A stretch of DNA of 21,961 nt, taken from Botryllus schlosseri. Its lineage: Eukaryota > Chordata > Ascidiacea > Stolidobranchia > Styelidae. Made by a program: the position numbers and the translations under genes. The stretch is from assembly GCA_000444245.1 (NCBI GenBank), contig ATSW01006927.1, positions 1 through 21,961 on the forward strand, given 5' to 3'. A model generated the notes under the pieces. It did no database searches, was not told the DNA's origin, and was given only the letters and a program-made list of their open reading frames with translations. Positions 20,001-21,961 of the stretch are shown here, in pieces (positions within the stretch are counted from its first letter, which is position 1; each line of letters starts with the position of its first letter).

Positions 20001-21961
20001 CACAGTGAGTGCCGATGGTTTTGAGTTGACATTGCGCGATATTTTTCGGTCCACTGTGTAATTCGCTTAGAGAAAGTTTTGTCGGAGGTATGGCACGGCA
20101 TTCTGAATTGATTCGATGTGGCGCAACGAATTTGACGAAAGACCTTATCCAGTAGCGTGAGGCGAAAAAAAGAAAAATTTGAATTTCAAAAAGTGCCTTT
20201 GATATTTGGTCCCAAATCTCGAATGAATTATTTGTATCATCATTTCATCTTCCTGCACCCTCTAGTGGCCGCGCAATTTCACCGAACGAGCTGAAAATAG
20301 CTTATTTTGTCATATCTTGATAACCGCTTATGCTAGAAAGCTAGTTTTGGGCTTAAAAGCTGCGGAAGCAACATGTTTCTATCTCACTTCCATAGAACTT
20401 TGTCTAAAAAATGTACAGAATAAAAGTTACAAGCAAATTATTGATTTTTAGACCGCCATTAAAATGTCGGTTGGTTTTACCAAGTTTGCAATGCCAATTT
20501 GCATGTTACAATTTGCTACATTACTGCTTTACACAACAGAATCTGGTTTTGCGGACCTATTGAGTTGATTTTTATCTCAACCTATCATATTACATCGTCA
20601 CAAACCTTTATGATATGAACTTGGTGAAAAGGATATCTTCCCGTTCAAGTCATAAGAGTTCACTGTTCATTATTGAATTCAAGACAAGTTCAACTCGCTT
20701 CTGTGAAACTCTTGGGGTGATATCGAAGACCTCGCATTCATAATATAGGCATACTCAATTTTCTCACGCTTGACTGTTTATTCAAACAGATGATATTCTG
20801 TAGGGTTTCTGCGCCTATTTTTCTATGTATCGGTCTTGATACACGAGACTTGAGTCAAGTAATATATAATGACTCGAGTACAAGTCGAGTAGACATACAA
20901 ATGCACTCGTGTCAAGTCGAGTAATTTTCGATTTTTGGCAAATGACTTGAGAGTCGTATCAAGTCAACGAAAAATTGCGACTCTAGTCCGACACGAGTCA
21001 TTACAATCCTGTCCTTTCACGGTAGTACAGAACAGTATTAGGCCATACGTAATATACAGAGATTCAGAGAAGTAAGAAGTTTTGCCTTACCAAGTTCCTG
21101 TTCCAGCGGAAGTGAAAGTTATCTAAACCACTGGGGTGGGCAGAGCAGGGGTTCCAACTTTTTTATGGTCGTCGTGACCGCAAATTTCGATTTGAAAATA
21201 CTCCACAACCCCACTCCTAATTTGGTGTGCTGATTACTAGAAAAATGGTCAGCAGCTTCGCCCACACACGGCGTATGTGGGAAGCCGGTGACTGAGTGCG
21301 TAGTAATAGCAAATATTATATGCAATAATGAACTGGCCGACCTCTGTCGTTCAATACTATAGCAACGTATAAAGGTCTTTTGAAACTATTTCGATCTATA
21401 TCCAATCGAGTTGTGCTGGCGACATTGACAAATTAAATACACCCCGAACACATAGCACTGCCGGTCACTTGTAGTTTTATTGGAAGGAGAAATTCCAGTC
21501 CTAGTGATTTCTTAATCGTCGTAGTGATATCCACTGTCCACACACCAACCTTAAGGCATACCAGGTGGCGCTTTAGAATGACGCTTCGACTGATCTGATA
21601 CCTTGTTTGCCTGGTTCACATTCTTCAAAGGTCTTTTCTATGTTGTAATATGAAGTAAAATTTTCAAGAATGAGCTGTCGATACGATCCATTCTTGTAAC
21701 AGTCGTTGGTATTAAATTTTCATCTCCGCCACACTAGAGAAAAGGCAAACGACCTCAATGAAGTCAAGACTCGTATGTTGGGAACCCCTTAGGTAGAGCA
21801 TATATTTATATATTTTTACATTAATTATAAAAGAATTCATTTCACTGATATCTTCTATAATATTGTTCCAGGATATATCGAAGTGACGTCGGCAAAAGCG
21901 ACGATGCGCAGCAAACGGAAATCGCGGAACAGTCTCTATTCGTACGCGAGCTGATCCACAC
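10990..21961 (+). CDS. KCMF1: KCMF1 zinc-finger E3 ubiquitin ligase, eight exons, 3' incomplete
   Basis: KCMF1 is an animal E3 ubiquitin ligase that works with UBR4 and a RAD6-type E2 in protein quality control. The window gives residues 1-345; human KCMF1 has 381. The N-terminus MSRHEGVSCDNC is near-identical to human. A ZZ finger follows (C9, C12, C24, C27, C33, C36, H46, H50), then two Di19-type C2H2 fingers (C80/C83/H96/H101 and C110/C113/H131/H136), NHVTDDFA, RRMFHPGRG, ELLSQLSGVRRS and a Gln-rich helix. The C-terminal block QTEIAEQSLFVREL runs off the edge. Exons are 10990-11005, 11070-11237, 12045-12184, 13637-13781, 14444-14617, 15552-15688, 19838-20004 and 21872-21961. All junctions are GT-AG and in phase. 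All zinc ligands are present. Confidence 0.95.
11070..11237 (+). CDS. KCMF1: KCMF1 exon 2: ZZ zinc finger
   Basis: It reads VSCDNCLTSNFQEKRFKCLT then CYDYDLCEICFENKVSTSRH then LSSHPMQCILTKRDF. All cysteine and histidine ligands of the ZZ fold are kept. ZZ fingers of this type recognise N-terminal or peptide degron features. The acceptor is TTTCTAG and the donor is GTGAGT. Confidence 0.96.
11238..12044 (+). other. KCMF1 intron 2, 807 bases
   Basis: AT-rich, with no coding or clear repeat signal. Confidence 0.75.
12045..12184 (+). CDS. KCMF1: KCMF1 exon 3: first C2H2 (Di19-type) finger
   Basis: It reads LFYGGEGTTM, then LTCPICGKLGFTVTNLQEHV, then NSQHLDTSTEV. Human has FTCPYCGKMGYTETSLQEHV then TSEHAETSTEV. 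It leaves in phase 0 before GTAAGC. Confidence 0.96.
12371..13347. mobile_element. hAT-derived DNA transposon material, boundaries uncertain
   Basis: CAGCGTTTCTTAACCTTGTC at 12371 and, at the right, the reverse complement CAGCGGTCCTCCAACTG ending at 13347 both look like hAT termini. Their 8-bp flanks CAATAGAT and AAATCAAT match at five positions. A separate hAT-like terminus, GGTTTTTAAACTGCGGGG, sits inside at 12971, so this may be one element or two nested or adjacent ones. No transposase is seen. Confidence 0.4.
13443..13478. repeat. AT/TATC microsatellite
   Basis: Short run of CTAT and AT dinucleotides in KCMF1 intron 3. Confidence 0.7.
13637..13781 (+). CDS. KCMF1: KCMF1 exon 4: second C2H2 finger
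   Basis: It reads VCPICAAIPAGEPNHVTDDF then ATHLAIEHNTSHRSHIEDP. Human has ICPICAALPGGDPNHVTDDF then AAHLTLEH. It leaves in phase 1 at GTATGC. The unspliced frame would continue to a TAA at 13829, but the conserved RRMFHPGRG box starts in the next exon in phase, so splicing is strongly favoured. Confidence 0.95.
13782..14443 (+). other. KCMF1 intron 4, 662 bases
   Basis: No coding or recognisable repeat signal. It ends in TCATTTTTCTAG. Confidence 0.75.
14444..14617 (+). CDS. KCMF1: KCMF1 exon 5: FHPGRG box and Ser/Ala-rich linker
   Basis: It reads MFHPGRGIRGPRHHRNGNTG, then MHFSSGPSSLVPGFSAVSNA, then LPQSREPFSDPIA. Human has MFHPGRGLGGPR, NMHFTSSS and NREAMDPIAELL. The linker is low-complexity and more variable than the fingers. 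Donor GTTTGT. Confidence 0.94.
14618..15551 (+). other. KCMF1 intron 5, 934 bases
   Basis: It contains one ambiguous base at 14627 and a patch of TACTCGAGTA-like words near 14803-14870. No coding signal. Confidence 0.75.
15552..15688 (+). CDS. KCMF1: KCMF1 exon 6: ELLSQLSGVRRS box and Gln-rich helix
   Basis: It reads ELLSQLSGVRRSAQQLQQNV then STSSQLQELQAQLQLERQRA then SIIRQQ. Human has ELLSQLSGVRRSAGGQLNSS then SQLQQLQMQLQLERQHAQAA. This is a predicted coiled coil. The acceptor AG is at 15550-15551, chosen for phase, and the donor is GTACCC. Confidence 0.95.
15689..16204 (+). other. KCMF1 intron 6, left part
   Basis: Open frames here are short and lack family features. I see nothing I can name. 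Confidence 0.7.
16205..16396 (-). mobile_element. LINE reverse-transcriptase C-terminal remnant
   Basis: The - strand reads RLQTGDHGLKAHLNRIGLSD then SPNCEWCNELQDVSHCLLDC, with a stop near 16205. The pattern RLxTGHxxLxxHLxRIGLxxSPxCxxC...HxLLxC is the C-terminal zinc-knuckle region of I/Jockey-like LINE ORF2 proteins. Only this end remains. A (TG)n run (16359-16371) lies inside it. Confidence 0.75.
16710..17166. mobile_element. Non-autonomous hAT transposon with perfect target duplication
   Basis: An element of 441 bases (16718-17158) is flanked by identical 8-bp direct repeats ACTTAGAC (16710-16717 and 17159-17166). The left end is CAGGGGTTCCCAGTG. The right end, read inward, is CACGGGTCACCAACCTTTTT then GAAGTCAAGAGCTAC, a classic hAT terminus. 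It carries no transposase, so it would have been moved in trans. The intact duplication suggests it is younger than the other hAT pieces here. Confidence 0.85.
17758..17843 (+). other. Possible small first exon, unidentified
   Basis: ATG opens MSSRKRTFSRSLARNPNSNG then QSNVGSTR and ends at a strong donor-like AGGAG before GTGAGT. It is basic and Ser/Arg-rich. No in-phase partner exon was found in the next 500 bases, so it may be chance. Confidence 0.2.
17998..18339 (+). other. Unidentified open stretch of about 113 codons
   Basis: Open to TAG at 18337-18339. The second half has a coding-like look: DVIPLPPPVPLPFTIELRNM then VALQGPRKIKTEEDTVECGW. The first part may be intronic, with AG sites at 18022 and 18028. 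I recognise no family. It could be a fragment of a transposon gene or an expressed exon nested in the KCMF1 intron. Confidence 0.3.
19298..19401. repeat. Perfect 13-bp inverted repeat
   Basis: TTCAGCCGGTTCT (19298-19310) and AGAACCGGCTGAA (19389-19401) are exact reverse complements with a 78-base loop. A further CACCGGTTCAC lies inside the loop. Confidence 0.6.
19718..19837 (+). other. Acidic coding-like stretch in frame with KCMF1 exon 7
   Basis: ATG at 19718 opens MSDDDDGWDVVSGSSDETTA then DEVATSFATTNPAFTDVLFQ and runs without a stop into exon 7. The preferred KCMF1 splice enters at 19838 (TCTTATTTCAG), so this would normally be intron. It could be an alternative first exon or an upstream extension of exon 7. 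Confidence 0.35.
19838..20004 (+). CDS. KCMF1: KCMF1 exon 7: linker before C-terminal block
   Basis: The acceptor TGTCTTATTTCAG is in phase 0 and gives RQQ-LDRIPAKIQ, matching human RQQ-LETARNATR. It continues to NKSYATAAKGTDKDASAAVT then EDEDPRLLLSQ. The end corresponds to human SQFLLTRL. It leaves in phase 2 at GTGAGT. The middle is poorly conserved and low-complexity, as in other KCMF1 proteins. Confidence 0.85.
20005..20639 (+). other. KCMF1 intron 7, left part
   Basis: AT-rich, with A-tracts. No coding signal and no repeat that I can name. Confidence 0.7.
20640..21002 (+). repeat. Dispersed GACTCGAGTC-type element, copy B
   Basis: It shares GGTGATATCGAA, GCATTCATAATATA, TTTTCTCAC and TCGGTCTTG in the same order and orientation as copy A (8075-8552), followed by a right flank of ACTCGAGT / CAAGTCGAGTA words. 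It is more diverged, and its left flank has few of the words. Confidence 0.7.
21138..21798. mobile_element. Non-autonomous hAT transposon, 645 bases
   Basis: The element runs 21146-21790. The left end is CAGGGGTTCCAAC. The right end, read inward, is AAGGGGTTCCCAACA. The flanks GGGCAGAG (21138-21145) and AGGTAGAG (21791-21798) match at six of eight positions, as expected for an aged 8-bp duplication. No transposase is seen. Confidence 0.65.
21872..21961 (+). CDS. KCMF1: KCMF1 exon 8, partial at window edge
   Basis: The acceptor is TATTGTTCCAG. Its first base completes Gln with exon 7. It reads IYRSDVGKSDDAQQTEIAEQ then SLFVRELIHT and runs off the window. Human has MSETERQSMESERADRSLFVQELLLST. 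The remaining C-terminus and 3'UTR lie to the right. Confidence 0.93.

Noticed and set aside
1-21961. tRNA or rRNA genes
   Set aside because: No cloverleaf-like A and B box arrangement or rRNA-like conserved stretch was recognised by eye; a dedicated search was not possible.

Overview
The window is a piece of an animal nuclear genome. It is AT-leaning and intron-rich, with GT-AG introns from 64 bases to about 4 kb, and old transposon remnants fill the introns. Two conserved protein-coding genes lie on the + strand, head to tail. I cannot place the species. The gene content fits an invertebrate metazoan.

Bases 1-237 hold a coding-like segment that I cannot identify. It ends in a usable splice donor. 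Bases 1200-7230 carry nine exons of a TANK-binding kinase 1 / IKK-epsilon type gene (TBK1). They encode the ubiquitin-like domain, the long helical scaffold/dimerization domain, the C-terminal adaptor-binding coiled coil and the stop. The kinase domain lies outside the window. Every exon junction keeps phase. After the stop the same frame stays open for another 71 codons.

Bases 7447-10989 are intergenic. They hold a perfect 21-bp tandem duplication, a dispersed element rich in GACTCGAGTC-like words (8075-8552), a likely hAT-type DNA transposon (8820-9473), and the 3' end of a LINE on the - strand (9481-10105). The LINE has a GPQLWNS-type reverse-transcriptase tail and nine ambiguous bases.

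Bases 10990 to the end carry eight exons of KCMF1, a zinc-finger E3 ubiquitin ligase: ZZ finger, two C2H2 (Di19-type) fingers, a FHPGRG box, an ELLSQLSGVRRS box, a Gln-rich helix, and the start of the C-terminal conserved block. The gene runs off the right edge. Its introns contain hAT remnants (12371-13347), a LINE C-terminus (16205-16396, -), a 441-bp non-autonomous hAT element with a perfect 8-bp target duplication (16718-17158), a second copy of the GACTCGAGTC element (20640-21002) and a 645-bp hAT element (21146-21790).

TBK1 acts in innate immune signalling and selective autophagy. KCMF1 works with UBR4 in ubiquitin-dependent protein degradation. Their adjacency may be chance. I see no unusual multi-gene system. 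The leads worth following are the post-stop extension of TBK1, the unexplained 5' exon, a coding-like acidic stretch just upstream of KCMF1 exon 7, and two unidentified coding-like stretches in the large KCMF1 intron.
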